From the NCBI GenBank assembly GCA_031424995.1, contig JANPIP010000052.1:1-64000 (forward strand): a stretch of 64,000 nucleotides of DNA. Reading direction: 5' to 3'. Source of the DNA: Parasediminibacterium sp031424995. GTDB lineage: Bacteria; Bacteroidota; Bacteroidia; Chitinophagales; Chitinophagaceae. Both the position numbers and the translations under genes were made by a program. This document shows, piece by piece, positions 1 through 8,470 of the stretch (its first letter is position 1; each line of letters begins with the position of its first letter). The notes under the pieces are model-generated. The model was not told where the DNA came from, did no database searches, and saw only the letters and a list, made by a program, of their open reading frames with translations.

Positions 1-115
1 CGTAATGGTTGGCAAAAGACATCTTGCTTACATAGATAGTGACTACCGCTATACTTGTAGTTAAAATTGTCTCTATAATATTGGCCAGCTTAAATATTTT
101 CCATGTAAGACTCAT
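1..115 (-). CDS. Hypothetical membrane protein, N-terminal part only (runs off left edge)
   Basis: An ATG at 115 on the minus strand lies one base after the aspS stop codon (TAG at 119-117), and the frame stays open to the window edge, giving 38 residues. It begins MSLTWKIFKLANIIETI and continues with TTSIAVVTIYV, which could form one membrane helix. The tight spacing suggests it is co-transcribed with aspS. I do not recognise the family from so short a piece; it may be a small membrane protein. Confidence 0.5.
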   Translation of the reverse strand, partial: MSLTWKIFKLANIIETILTTSIAVVTIYVSKMSFANHY

Positions 116-116
116 C

Positions 117-1943
117 CTATTTCAAATCAAGCTTTATCTGCAACTCCACATACTGCTTGGCATCAATGGTACTTGGTGCGTCCAGCATTACATCACGGCC
201 GCTGTTGTTTTTAGGGAAGGCTATAAAGTCACGAATACTTTCGCTGCCACCGAGGATGGCACAGAGCCTGTCGAAACCAAAAGCCAGCCCACCATGCGGA
301 GGAGCGCCATATTCAAATGCACCCAACAAAAAGCCAAATTTGTGCTGTTGTTCTTCCTCATCCATGCCAAGTGCAGCAAACATCTTTTCCTGCAAGGCAC
401 GCTGAAAAATCCGGATAGACCCACCACCAATTTCGTTGCCATTCAACACCATATCATAGGCATTGGCTTTGATATTGGCATAAGGATGCTTCAGGTATTC
501 AGTGGCATTTTCAATCACCGGGTTGTTGTTGATCATGATGTCAATTTGATCCGGCTTTGGTGAAGTAAACGGATGGTGCCTTGCCACCCAACGGTTATCA
601 TCTTCGGCATATTCAAACAAAGGAAAGTCAAGCACCCACAACAATTTAAATTCATCATTTCTCCGCAGGCCAAGTTTGCCAGCCATATACATCCGCAAGT
701 CGCTGGTTGCTTTTCTTGTTTTTTCTTCTGCGCCAGCTAAGATTAAAATAAGATCGCCTGCTTTTGCATTGGCTGCATCAGCAATGGCTTTCAACTTTTC
801 GGGACTGTAAAATTTATCAACACTGCTCTTATAAGTTCCGTCAGCGTTTACTTTAATAAACACCAATCCCTTCATACCAATTTGCGGACGTTTTACCCAT
901 TCCGTTAGTTCGTCTGTTTGCTTGCGGGTGTACTCACTGCAGCCCGGAATAGCAATGGCCAATACTGTTTCAGCATCATCAAATACACCAAAGTTTGCAC
1001 CGTCAATCAATGCCGACTGAGATGTTTTAGTTGGAAAGGTGTGCTGTGGAAATTTCAGGTTGGCTATCTTAATGTCAAATCGAATATCGGGTTTGTCATT
1101 ACCATAGTTCCACATGGCTTCCTCCCATGTCATACGTTCTACAACTTCAGTATAATCTATATTCTTTACGTCTTTAAATATCCTTTTTACAAGCCCTTCA
1201 AACATTTGCAGAATATCTTCCTGTTCTACAAAAGCCATTTCACAATCTATCTGTGTAAACTCAGGCTGGCGGTCAGCACGCAGGTCTTCATCCCTGAAGC
1301 ATTTTACAATCTGGTAGTAACGGTCGTAACCACTTACCATCAGCAATTGTTTAAAAGTTTGCGGGCTTTGCGGTAATGCATAAAACTGTCCGCCATTCAT
1401 GCGGCTCGGCACCACAAAATCCCTGGCACCTTCAGGCGTAGATTTAATAAGGAAAGGGGTTTCAATATCCATGAAATTGTTTTCATGCATATAATTACGT
1501 GTACTTCTGCCAACGGCATAACGCAGTTCCAGGTTCTTTTTTACAGCGTTCCTTCTAAGGTCAAGGTAACGGTATTTCATACGAAGTTCATCGCCACCAT
1601 CAGTATCATCCTGTATGGTAAATGGCGGCACTTCGCTCTTGTTCAATATTTTAAAACTCTGTACAGTAATCTCTATATCGCCTGTAGGTATATTGGCATT
1701 TTTGTTACTTCTCTCATTTACTTTACCTGTAACCTGCAACACAAACTCACGGCCCAGGGGATTGGCATCCAGCTCACCATTTAAAGCTTCGCTAAAAAGT
1801 AATTGTGTAATGCCGTAACGGTCGCGAAGATCAACAAAAGTGATACTTCCAAATTTTCTAACGGTTTGCACCCAGCCTGCAAGGGTTGTATTTTGTCCAG
1901 CGTGTTCTATCCTCAATTTGCCACAGGTATGTGTACGGTACAT
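117..1943 (-). CDS. aspS: Aspartate--tRNA ligase
   Basis: Class II aminoacyl-tRNA synthetase of 608 residues that charges tRNA-Asp with aspartate in the cytoplasm. The N-terminal OB-fold anticodon-binding domain starts MYRTHTCGKL and contains GWVQTVRKFG. Class II motif 2 is seen as FRDEDLRADRQPEFTQ at roughly residues 210-230, and motif 3 as GFDRLCAILGG near residue 560. The length fits the bacterial type with a GAD insertion. I start it at 1943, not at the upstream in-frame ATG at 1985, because a TATATTTG -7 element at 1972-1965 lies between the two and the conserved N-terminus begins at 1943. A small membrane ORF follows immediately downstream. Confidence 0.97.
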   Translation of the reverse strand: MYRTHTCGKLRIEHAGQNTTLAGWVQTVRKFGSITFVDLRDRYGITQLLFSEALNGELDANPLGREFVLQVTGKVNERSNKNANIPTGDIEITVQSFKILNKSEVPPFTIQDDTDGGDELRMKYRYLDLRRNAVKKNLELRYAVGRSTRNYMHENNFMDIETPFLIKSTPEGARDFVVPSRMNGGQFYALPQSPQTFKQLLMVSGYDRYYQIVKCFRDEDLRADRQPEFTQIDCEMAFVEQEDILQMFEGLVKRIFKDVKNIDYTEVVERMTWEEAMWNYGNDKPDIRFDIKIANLKFPQHTFPTKTSQSALIDGANFGVFDDAETVLAIAIPGCSEYTRKQTDELTEWVKRPQIGMKGLVFIKVNADGTYKSSVDKFYSPEKLKAIADAANAKAGDLILILAGAEEKTRKATSDLRMYMAGKLGLRRNDEFKLLWVLDFPLFEYAEDDNRWVARHHPFTSPKPDQIDIMINNNPVIENATEYLKHPYANIKANAYDMVLNGNEIGGGSIRIFQRALQEKMFAALGMDEEEQQHKFGFLLGAFEYGAPPHGGLAFGFDRLCAILGGSESIRDFIAFPKNNSGRDVMLDAPSTIDAKQYVELQIKLDLK

Positions 1944-1964
1944 TTGTTTTTGTTTTTTGAGCGG

Positions 1965-1972
1965 CAAATATA
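1965..1972 (-). promoter_or_regulatory. Bacteroidota -7 promoter element of aspS
   Basis: On the minus strand the sequence reads TATATTTG, a full match to the Bacteroidota -7 consensus TAnnTTTG, 21 bases before the aspS ATG at 1943. It supports the shorter aspS start. No convincing -33 element was picked out by eye. Confidence 0.6.
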
Positions 1973-2143
1973 ACAGCTTTACCATGCAGATAAGAAATGT
2001 AAGCGCAGCCTGAATTTCAAAATAATTCTTGTCACGATAATTGTATGCAGATAAGCCACTTAAAATATAAAACAGCAGTTTTTGCCAAGTGCTTAAAAAC
2101 TCTGCTAATATTACCCATTTATTAGTTTAAACAGTTTTGCCAT

Positions 2144-2860
2144 ATGAAAACTTTTGTTCTTATCACCTCCATTTTTATGATTAGTTTTTCACTTGAGGCG
2201 CAGGTGCAAAACAGTGGCTGGTTAGCTTCTTTTAATACCCTTAAACTTAACAATAAGTTTAGCCTGCACGCAGAAGTACAAGTAAGAAGCGGCGATAAAT
2301 TTGAAAATATTCAAACCGTTATTTTACGGCCTGGCATTAATTATCATATTACAAAAACGCTTAGTGCAAGTATGGGTTATGGCTATGTTTCTGGCAGAAG
2401 AAATATTGGAAGCATCTCAGGTTATCTTGGCGAACACCGTTTGTGGCAGCAATTAACCTATAACCACAAGTTGAAAAACATCTCTGCAGCACACCGCCTG
2501 CGTTTTGAGGAACGTTACTTGCCTAATGCTTCCATTATTAATAACGAATTGAAAAGAAGCGGCTTCAGCAATGCGTACAGGCTGCGCTATTTTTTACGAA
2601 GTATCATCCCTTTAAATAATAAGCCTGCTTTTGCAAAGGGTATGTTTACTGCGCTGCAGAACGAAATATTTATAAATACAGGAGATGGAGATGCAGTAAA
2701 TGGTAAGCTGTTTGACCAAAACCGTTTATATGTTGCCATTGGATACCGCCTTTCACCAAAATTTGATATAGAAACAGGTTATATGAACCAATATGTAAGT
2801 GGCAGAATAAATGATGCTAACAATCATATTATACAATTGGCTGTTTATAAGCGATTGTAG
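2144..2860 (+). CDS. DUF2490 family outer-membrane beta-barrel protein
   Basis: A 238-residue protein with a signal peptide (MKTFVLITSIFMISFSLEAQ, cleavage probably after EAQ). The mature part alternates polar and hydrophobic residues as in a small outer-membrane barrel, for example LRPGINYHITKTLSASMGYGY and the terminal strand IIQLAVYKRL. The phrases NSGWLASFNTLKLNNKFSLHAEVQ and HRLRFEERY fit DUF2490. The family has no established activity; an outer-membrane location is inferred. It stands alone between divergent aspS and the MFS gene. Confidence 0.8.
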   Translation: MKTFVLITSIFMISFSLEAQVQNSGWLASFNTLKLNNKFSLHAEVQVRSGDKFENIQTVILRPGINYHITKTLSASMGYGYVSGRRNIGSISGYLGEHRLWQQLTYNHKLKNISAAHRLRFEERYLPNASIINNELKRSGFSNAYRLRYFLRSIIPLNNKPAFAKGMFTALQNEIFINTGDGDAVNGKLFDQNRLYVAIGYRLSPKFDIETGYMNQYVSGRINDANNHIIQLAVYKRL

Positions 2861-2898
2861 AATGTTATAAATCTCATTTAATCCTTGCACTGGTGCCG

Positions 2899-2906
2899 TA
2901 TTTTTG
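2899..2906 (+). promoter_or_regulatory. Bacteroidota -7 promoter element of the MFS gene
   Basis: TATTTTTG matches TAnnTTTG and ends 12 bases before the ATG at 2918. It overlaps the longer TTG-initiated reading frame, which argues that the MFS protein starts at 2918 with a very short leader. Confidence 0.55.
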
Positions 2907-2917
2907 CCGCACTAAAC

Positions 2918-4090
2918 ATGATTAAAATATTACACGCATCGCCCAATACAACGCCCTCACAAGTACGCCTTGCAGTAGCGGCTTTCTTTTTTGTATCGGG
3001 CTTTGGTTTTGCCAGTTGGGCAAGCCGCATACCAACCTTGCAGCAAAAATTGCATTTAAACGAGGCTGAACTTGGCTCAACTTTATTTGCCATGCCGCTT
3101 GGCCTAATGCTTACATTGCCACTAACCAGTTATTTACTTAACAAATACAGCAGCCGTTATGTAATGCTGATGGGCTCAGTTTTTTATAATATTTTATTGT
3201 GCATACTTGGTTTTGTAACCAACACTTTCCAGTTTGTAACAGTACTTTTTTTGTTTGGATGCTCAAGAAATTTAATGAACATCCCTGTAAATGCGCAGTC
3301 TGTGGGCGTACAAACTTTGTATCCAAAATCTATCCTTTCTACTTTTCATGGCATTTGGAGTGTTTCAGGTTTTGCAGCGGCGGCGCTTGGCGCCTGGATG
3401 ATTTCCAGCGACATTACCCCTTCCATTCACTTTATAATTATTGGTGCCATCTGCCTTACAACGATGGCCATTTTTTTTAAAAATACTTTTCCTAATGATG
3501 TAAAGAAAACCAATGCCGTTGGCAAGAAAAAACTCTTCAACTTTCCTGATAAACCTTTGGTAAAACTGGGGCTTATTGCCTTTTCGTGTATGGCCTGCGA
3601 AGGTATTATGTACGACTGGAGCGGTATCTATTTTCAAAAGGTCGTTCATCCGCCAAAGGCGTTATTTGCAATTGGTTATGTTGCATTTATGAGTGCCGCA
3701 TCTACAGGGCGTTTTGTGGGCGACTGGTTTATAAATAAATTAGGTGTAAAAAAAGTATTGCAAATATGCAGCAGCCTTATAGCCGTGGGGCTGCTTTTAT
3801 CGGTGCTGTTGCCTTATTTATTTACTGCTACCGCAGGATTTGTGCTTACAGGTTTGGGCATTTCTTGTATTATGCCAATGCTGATGGGTTTGGCAGGCAA
3901 ACTATCTGATAAAGCCCCTGGCGTTGCCATTGCCTCCGTTTCTACCGTAAGCTATTTTGGTTTTTTATTGGGGCCACCTATTATTGGTTATGTGGCAGAA
4001 GCAGCCAACCTGCGCTGGTCGTTTTCAATTGGGATTGTGATGGCCTGTGTAATGTTTGGGCTGGTGAGCAAAATGAAACTTGTTAAATAA
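2918..4090 (+). CDS. MFS transporter (YbjJ-like)
   Basis: A 390-residue major facilitator with about 12 hydrophobic segments. The first, RLAVAAFFFVSGFGFASWAS, is followed by RIPTLQQKLHLNEAELGS, the usual opening of the YbjJ-like group of sugar/drug:H+ antiporter relatives. The loop YLLNKYSSR sits where the family has its GxLaDrxGRR loop, here degenerate. A central basic loop (residues about 195-210) separates the two six-helix halves. The substrate is unknown. An upstream TTG at 2885 is rejected because a promoter element lies between it and the ATG. Confidence 0.88.
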   Translation: MIKILHASPNTTPSQVRLAVAAFFFVSGFGFASWASRIPTLQQKLHLNEAELGSTLFAMPLGLMLTLPLTSYLLNKYSSRYVMLMGSVFYNILLCILGFVTNTFQFVTVLFLFGCSRNLMNIPVNAQSVGVQTLYPKSILSTFHGIWSVSGFAAAALGAWMISSDITPSIHFIIIGAICLTTMAIFFKNTFPNDVKKTNAVGKKKLFNFPDKPLVKLGLIAFSCMACEGIMYDWSGIYFQKVVHPPKALFAIGYVAFMSAASTGRFVGDWFINKLGVKKVLQICSSLIAVGLLLSVLLPYLFTATAGFVLTGLGISCIMPMLMGLAGKLSDKAPGVAIASVSTVSYFGFLLGPPIIGYVAEAANLRWSFSIGIVMACVMFGLVSKMKLVK

Positions 4091-4180
4091 ACAGCATTTA
4101 AAACTTATTTTAACTCAACAATAAGTAGTGCTTTTAGTTAAATGGACTAATTTGCACCTTCGTCAAAAAAAGAAAAGTGC

Positions 4181-5200
4181 ATGAAAAAAAGAGATTCTTT
4201 TACCTGGAGTGAAGGCAGTGAACCACATAAGCAACGTACAAAAGAAATCATCAAACTACACCCCGAAATTCGTGACCTGATTGGCAGAAATCCATACACT
4301 TTACTGGTTATTTTACTGTGTGTAAGTGTACAACTTGCACTGGCGTATTTTTTACGCGATCAAAGCTGGTGGTTGGTAGTTGGTGCCGCTTACCTTATAG
4401 GTGCATTTTCATGCCACACATTGTTTGTTTGCATTCACGAATGCGCGCATAACCTGCTGTTTAAAACACGCTGGATGAACACCGTTTCTGCTATTATTGC
4501 CAACTTGCCCATGGTGTTGCCAAGTGCGGTTTCTTTTCAAAAATATCATATCAAACACCACTCATTTCAAGGTGTAGAAGAGCTTGATGGCGATATGCCT
4601 TACCATTGGGAAGCACGCTTAATTAATAACTCAGCTTTTGGTAAAGCTATTTGGTTATTGTTCTATCCTTTGTTTCAGATGCTTCGTCCTGCCAGGCTTA
4701 AAGAGATTTCGTTAATAGATACCTGGACCATTGTAAACATTGTTGTAGAAGTGGCTTTTATAGCGGTACTTACTTACTTTTTAGGCCCAAAAGCTTTCGT
4801 GTTTTTATTGGCGAGCTTCTTCTTTTCTGTAGGATTACATCCACTGGGAGCAAGATGGGTACAGGAGCATTATCTAACCCATGGCGATCAGGAAACGAAA
4901 AGTTATTATGGACCGTTAAACACCATCAACCTTAATGTAGGTTATCATAACGAGCACCACGATTTTCCTTCCATACCATGGAATAAACTGCCTAAGCTGA
5001 AACAGATTGGCGGCCATTATTACGATTCGCTGCACAGCCATAAATCATATACCATTTTACTGTTCCAGTTTTTGTTTGATAAAGAACTGTCTGTGTTTTC
5101 GCGTGTTGCAAGGGCAAACAGGGGCAAAACAAAATTGAACGATTTTGATATGTACCACGTAGAAACATCAAAGAAAATACTGGCAGAAGAAGCCATATAA
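4181..5200 (+). CDS. Fatty acid desaturase family protein, sphingolipid delta-4 desaturase-like (DEGS1-like)
   Basis: A 339-residue integral membrane di-iron desaturase. The three histidine boxes are HECAH (86-90), HIKHH (123-127) and HNEHH (256-260). The N-terminus (FTWSEGSEPHKQRTKEII, then HPEIRDLIGRNP) and the block SYYGPLNTINLNVGYHNEHH followed by DFPSIPW resemble eukaryotic dihydroceramide delta-4 desaturases more closely than bacterial acyl-lipid desaturases. That family introduces a 4,5-trans double bond into the sphingoid base of dihydroceramide. Many Bacteroidota make dihydroceramides, so a sphingolipid substrate is reasonable but inferred. A TAATTTG promoter-like sequence precedes it, and a strong terminator follows. 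No sphingolipid synthesis gene is adjacent. Confidence 0.85.
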   Translation: MKKRDSFTWSEGSEPHKQRTKEIIKLHPEIRDLIGRNPYTLLVILLCVSVQLALAYFLRDQSWWLVVGAAYLIGAFSCHTLFVCIHECAHNLLFKTRWMNTVSAIIANLPMVLPSAVSFQKYHIKHHSFQGVEELDGDMPYHWEARLINNSAFGKAIWLLFYPLFQMLRPARLKEISLIDTWTIVNIVVEVAFIAVLTYFLGPKAFVFLLASFFFSVGLHPLGARWVQEHYLTHGDQETKSYYGPLNTINLNVGYHNEHHDFPSIPWNKLPKLKQIGGHYYDSLHSHKSYTILLFQFLFDKELSVFSRVARANRGKTKLNDFDMYHVETSKKILAEEAI

Positions 5201-5217
5201 ACTTATAACAACAGCAA

Positions 5218-5252
5218 AAAAGCCCCGGTAAATTAATATTACCGGGGCTTTT
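5218..5252. terminator. Bidirectional rho-independent terminator
   Basis: A 14-bp perfect stem (AAAAGCCCCGGTAA and its complement) with a 7-base loop sits between the convergent desaturase and DUF4197 genes. The A/T ends give a U-tract in either direction. Confidence 0.9.
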
Positions 5253-5270
5253 GTTTATTTAAGAATGGTA

Positions 5271-5984
5271 CTATCTTGTTGCTGTATTCCAGTCTTTACC
5301 AAATACGCGTTGTAACGTATTAGAAGTTCTTGCGCTGGCATTGGTTCTTATATTCACTTCCTGCTCTTCAATTTTCTTAAACATCTGGTTGGTAACCATA
5401 ACCGCAAGTATATTTTCAAGCCCAAGGTTTAGCTGTACTTTATTACCTAAAATACCTTTAACAGGTGCTACCAGTTTATCCCATTCCTGTGCAATTTTAT
5501 ACTGGTCAAGTGCAGTACGCATGATTGGTGTTACAGAGCTTCGCAAACTATCACCAACCGTTCTTCTTAAATAATCAGTGGCCGATGTGCCGCCATTTTT
5601 TACAATAGCAATGGCATCTCTTATACCCATTTGTTTTATACCACTAACAAATATGGGTGCTGATCTTGTAACAGTTTCTGATGCTGCATTATCAAGTGTG
5701 GCAGAGAATCTGTTTAACTGCGAGGTCATACCAAGCTTATCCAGCGTTTTAACCACATTCTGTAGGTTTTCAGGCAGTACTGCCGCCAGTAACATGTCTT
5801 TACTAAACGAGCCTTTCTGTCCAAGCGTAGCGGTACCATTTTGCGCACCAAGCAACAGGGCTTCGCGTATCGCGTTGGCCGCATCAAACTCTGACAGAAA
5901 ATTACCTGCCGCATTTTTTAAAGAATCACAACTGCTGAACATACATGTTGCAGCAAGCATTACTGAGTAGACTATTCTTTTCAT
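5271..5984 (-). CDS. DUF4197 family lipoprotein
   Basis: A 237-residue protein with a lipoprotein signal peptide: MKRIVYSVMLAATCMFSSC, where Cys19 would be the lipidated residue. The rest is mainly helical and matches DUF4197 by its phrases IREALLLGAQNGTATLG, GSFSKDMLLAAVLPENL and the long C-terminal helix ending VFGKDWNTATR. Function is unknown; it should be anchored to a membrane facing the periplasm. It converges with the desaturase gene and shares its terminator. Confidence 0.85.
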   Translation of the reverse strand: MKRIVYSVMLAATCMFSSCDSLKNAAGNFLSEFDAANAIREALLLGAQNGTATLGQKGSFSKDMLLAAVLPENLQNVVKTLDKLGMTSQLNRFSATLDNAASETVTRSAPIFVSGIKQMGIRDAIAIVKNGGTSATDYLRRTVGDSLRSSVTPIMRTALDQYKIAQEWDKLVAPVKGILGNKVQLNLGLENILAVMVTNQMFKKIEEQEVNIRTNASARTSNTLQRVFGKDWNTATR

Positions 5985-6209
5985 TTATTCTTGTTTTATT
6001 GTTTGGATAGTTATGCAATGAACGTGCCTTTATTTTAAAACAGCAAATTCTTTCATAAAGCATTGGCCTGTTACGACTAAAGTATTAATGTTTATTACGG
6101 CCTCATTTACCGTTTGTTAAAATTTCTCTAAATGAAAAACTTAGCGCTAAAAACAATAAAACTGGTGAGTGAATTGCTTTACAGCAATTGAACCTATAAA
6201 TAAAACATC

Positions 6210-6674
6210 ATGAAAACAATTGTACGCTTCAGTTTAATTATCCTTATTACTTCACTAATACTTACAGGTTGTTCCAAATCAATAAATGGCCCGCAAAACG
6301 GTTATCCCATTGTGGGAAGCTGGGTATTAACCGATGCTGCCAAAGGCAATGCCTATGGCTGGACTCCTTTATCTACAGGTTTTGAAGGTGGCGTGTTTGA
6401 TTTTTACGGTAATGGCAGCGCCAGCTTTAGTGATAGTTATGGCAATTACCAGGGCACTTGGCGCATTGTTACTGTTAGCAGCGGCACCTACTATGATTAT
6501 TATGGCAACCCATATACCGACTTGCATGAAACTTTTGAAGTAAATCTTCATGATAATCGTGGCAATACTATTTACCTGTATTTTGATGACATCAACTTCA
6601 ATAACAGTAATTATTTTACCACTACGTATTATAAAAACAATTCTGTAGAAAGATATGGGTTCAGCAGGTATTAA
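6210..6674 (+). CDS. Small Gly/Tyr/Asn-rich lipoprotein of unknown function
   Basis: A 154-residue protein with a lipobox signal (IILITSLILTGC, Cys21). The mature part contains IVGSWVLTDAAKGNAYGW and NYQGTWRIVTV, the GxW phrases seen in small lipocalin-like beta-barrels of Bacteroidota, and is rich in Tyr, Asn and Gly. I do not recognise a named family; a lipocalin-like fold is a guess. It has its own leader and ends before a long palindromic terminator. Confidence 0.75.
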   Translation: MKTIVRFSLIILITSLILTGCSKSINGPQNGYPIVGSWVLTDAAKGNAYGWTPLSTGFEGGVFDFYGNGSASFSDSYGNYQGTWRIVTVSSGTYYDYYGNPYTDLHETFEVNLHDNRGNTIYLYFDDINFNNSNYFTTTYYKNNSVERYGFSRY

Positions 6675-6702
6675 CAATCTCTGTAATCATTTTACAAAAC
6701 CA

Positions 6703-6750
6703 AATACATAACAAAGCCCTGCCAATATTGGCAGGGCTTTGTTATGTATT
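6703..6750. terminator. Bidirectional terminator, 48-bp perfect palindrome
   Basis: The 24 bases from 6703 are exactly complementary to the next 24, centred on CCAATATTGG. It lies between the convergent lipoprotein and dps genes and contains the AAAGCCCTGCC stem typical of a rho-independent terminator. Confidence 0.85.
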
Positions 6751-6764
6751 AAACACCTGATTAC

Positions 6765-7235
6765 TTATTTCAAATACGAACGTATAAACCAGGCCATTTT
6801 TTCGTGCTTTTCCATTAGGCCGGTTACAAAATCTGCTGAACCTGCATCCTTGCATTTTTCCTGGAAAAGTTCAGTAAGCTTGCGCAGGTTTTTAATTACA
6901 GTTTCATGGTCGCCTAATAAGTTTTGCAACTGTACCTTTTGATCAGTCGTGTACTCAGGTTCTGTTAAGTGGGTTATTTTAAGAAAGTCGCTAAGCCTGC
7001 CTTCAGCATAGTGGCCAATGGCACGTATACGTTCAGCCACTTCATCAATTATTTCATCCAGTTGATCGTAAAGGTCTTCGTAAAATTTATGCATCTCCAT
7101 AAAATTACTGCCCTCAATATTCCAGTGGTAGTTATGTGTTTTGGTGGCAAGTATAAATTCATCTGCCAATACCTTATTTAGTTCTTCTGCAACTTTTTTT
7201 GTATCGCTTTCTGTAATTCCAATGTTTGCTTTCAT
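6765..7235 (-). CDS. dps: Dps family ferroxidase / DNA-protection protein
   Basis: A 156-residue four-helix ferritin-like protein. The Dps signature is clear: NYHWNIEGSNF (His37), MHKFYEDLYDQLDEI (His49, Glu53), then DEVAERI, which supply the inter-subunit ferroxidase ligands. Such proteins assemble as 12-mers, oxidise ferrous iron with peroxide and shield DNA in starvation or oxidative stress. There is no obvious lysine-rich DNA-binding tail beyond the short MKANIGITESDTKK start. It is preceded on its strand by the AraC gene. Confidence 0.93.
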   Translation of the reverse strand: MKANIGITESDTKKVAEELNKVLADEFILATKTHNYHWNIEGSNFMEMHKFYEDLYDQLDEIIDEVAERIRAIGHYAEGRLSDFLKITHLTEPEYTTDQKVQLQNLLGDHETVIKNLRKLTELFQEKCKDAGSADFVTGLMEKHEKMAWFIRSYLK

Positions 7236-7282
7236 ATTTATCAGTTTTTATAAACAATACTTTAATTACAACTTTCAACACA

Positions 7283-8191
7283 TTAATCCTTCTTCAGCAG
7301 CCTGTATTTCTGCGGCGAAACACCAATCACCTTCCTGAACCTTTTTGAGAAATAATAGGGGTCATCAAAGCCCATACTTATCGCAATGTCTTTTATAGAG
7401 CGGTCAGTAAAATCAAGCTGCTGCGATGCTTTCTGCATCTTCATCTGTATAAAATAATCTATGGGCGCATAGCCTGTTTTCTGCTTAAATAAACTGCTGA
7501 AACGTGAGGGCGAATAATTAAAATGCCTGCACAATTCATTCAGCGAAATATTATCGTTTATCTGTTGCTGCATTAAAAGTATCGCACTGTCTACACAGTC
7601 AATCCTGTCAGTCTGTACCAGCGGATAGTGTTTGGCATTGTAAATAAACAAAGCCAAAAAGTGCGAGAGGCACATGTTCACAAACATCAGATTATCGGCA
7701 CTGTAGCCAAGTTCCAGCGTTTTGTATATCTTAGAAAAAAGCGAAAGAATATCGCCGCTGTCTTTAATGTGAAAAGGTTTAAAGTGTTTGTGTACGGCGT
7801 TAATACTATTAAAAAAAGGAATGGTTTCACCTCCAAAATGTATCCAATAAATACTCCAGGGATGATCGGCCGAACTGCCATAAGTATGTTCTATATTTTG
7901 CGGCAGAATAAAAAATTCATTAGGGCCTACTTCATAACGCTGCCCGCCTATCTCGTACCATCCATGGCCATCTACGCAGTAGAATAAAAAGTTTTCAGGC
8001 AGCCCGCTTTTGCGGTGGGTGTAATGGTCTTTCGCTTTGGGGTAATAACCAAGACTGCAAACGTATAATTGCTTTAAAAAAGCATTGGTCAGTATTCTTG
8101 ATTTAATAATGGTTCTGGGTATCTCAATACGCTGGCGACCAAGGCCGTACCAGATATTTTTGTGCGAGCCCTCTTTGTTTTTTTCTTTCAT
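7283..8191 (-). CDS. AraC family transcriptional regulator
   Basis: A 302-residue regulator. An N-terminal cupin-like ligand-binding domain (about 35-170, with LPENFLFYCVDGHGWYEIGG and FFILPQNIEHTY) precedes two helix-turn-helix motifs (about 200-298). The second contains FDDPYYFSKRFRKVIGVSPQKYR, cut here to its core PYYFSKRFRKVIGVSP, the AraC signature. It is divergent from the carbohydrate locus at 8.47 kb, so it may control the esterase and glycosidase there; that link is inferred from position. Confidence 0.9.
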   Translation of the reverse strand: MKEKNKEGSHKNIWYGLGRQRIEIPRTIIKSRILTNAFLKQLYVCSLGYYPKAKDHYTHRKSGLPENFLFYCVDGHGWYEIGGQRYEVGPNEFFILPQNIEHTYGSSADHPWSIYWIHFGGETIPFFNSINAVHKHFKPFHIKDSGDILSLFSKIYKTLELGYSADNLMFVNMCLSHFLALFIYNAKHYPLVQTDRIDCVDSAILLMQQQINDNISLNELCRHFNYSPSRFSSLFKQKTGYAPIDYFIQMKMQKASQQLDFTDRSIKDIAISMGFDDPYYFSKRFRKVIGVSPQKYRLLKKD

Positions 8192-8264
8192 ATCAAGTGC
8201 AAACAGCTAAGATTGGCAAGGTAACAAAAACAATCATTCAATTGCTGCAACATTGTTTAGCAGT

Positions 8265-8411
8265 TATGGGAACACGGATAACGCGGATTAAACGGATATA
8301 CACAGATTTGGGCTTTTAACTGTAAAGCATTGAGCCAGCTTCTTAAAAAAAATCAGTAAAAATCCTTTTCATCCAATAAGCTGTCGGATCAGTTTTATCT
8401 GTGCTCCCATA
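8265..8411. repeat. Imperfect inverted repeat between araC and the esterase gene
   Basis: TATGGGAACACGGATAACGC at 8265 is mirrored by GTTTTATCTGTGCTCCCATA ending at 8411, with the motifs CGGATTAAACGGAT and AATCAGTAAAAATCC between. It resembles the degenerate ACACGGAT...ATCCGTGT intergenic elements common in Bacteroidota. The rest of this 279-base gap shows nothing else clear. Confidence 0.55.
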
Positions 8412-8470
8412 AATCATGCAAATGCATATTGCACTACATTAGCTGCCAATTATATTCTTAATAAAGCCTT

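Noticed and set aside
39..563. A 174-codon plus-strand frame at the left edge
   Set aside because: It is antisense to the 3' end of aspS, whose frame is certain.
1944..1985. Longer N-terminus for aspS
   Set aside because: The extra 14 residues are not in the family and the promoter element lies between the two starts.
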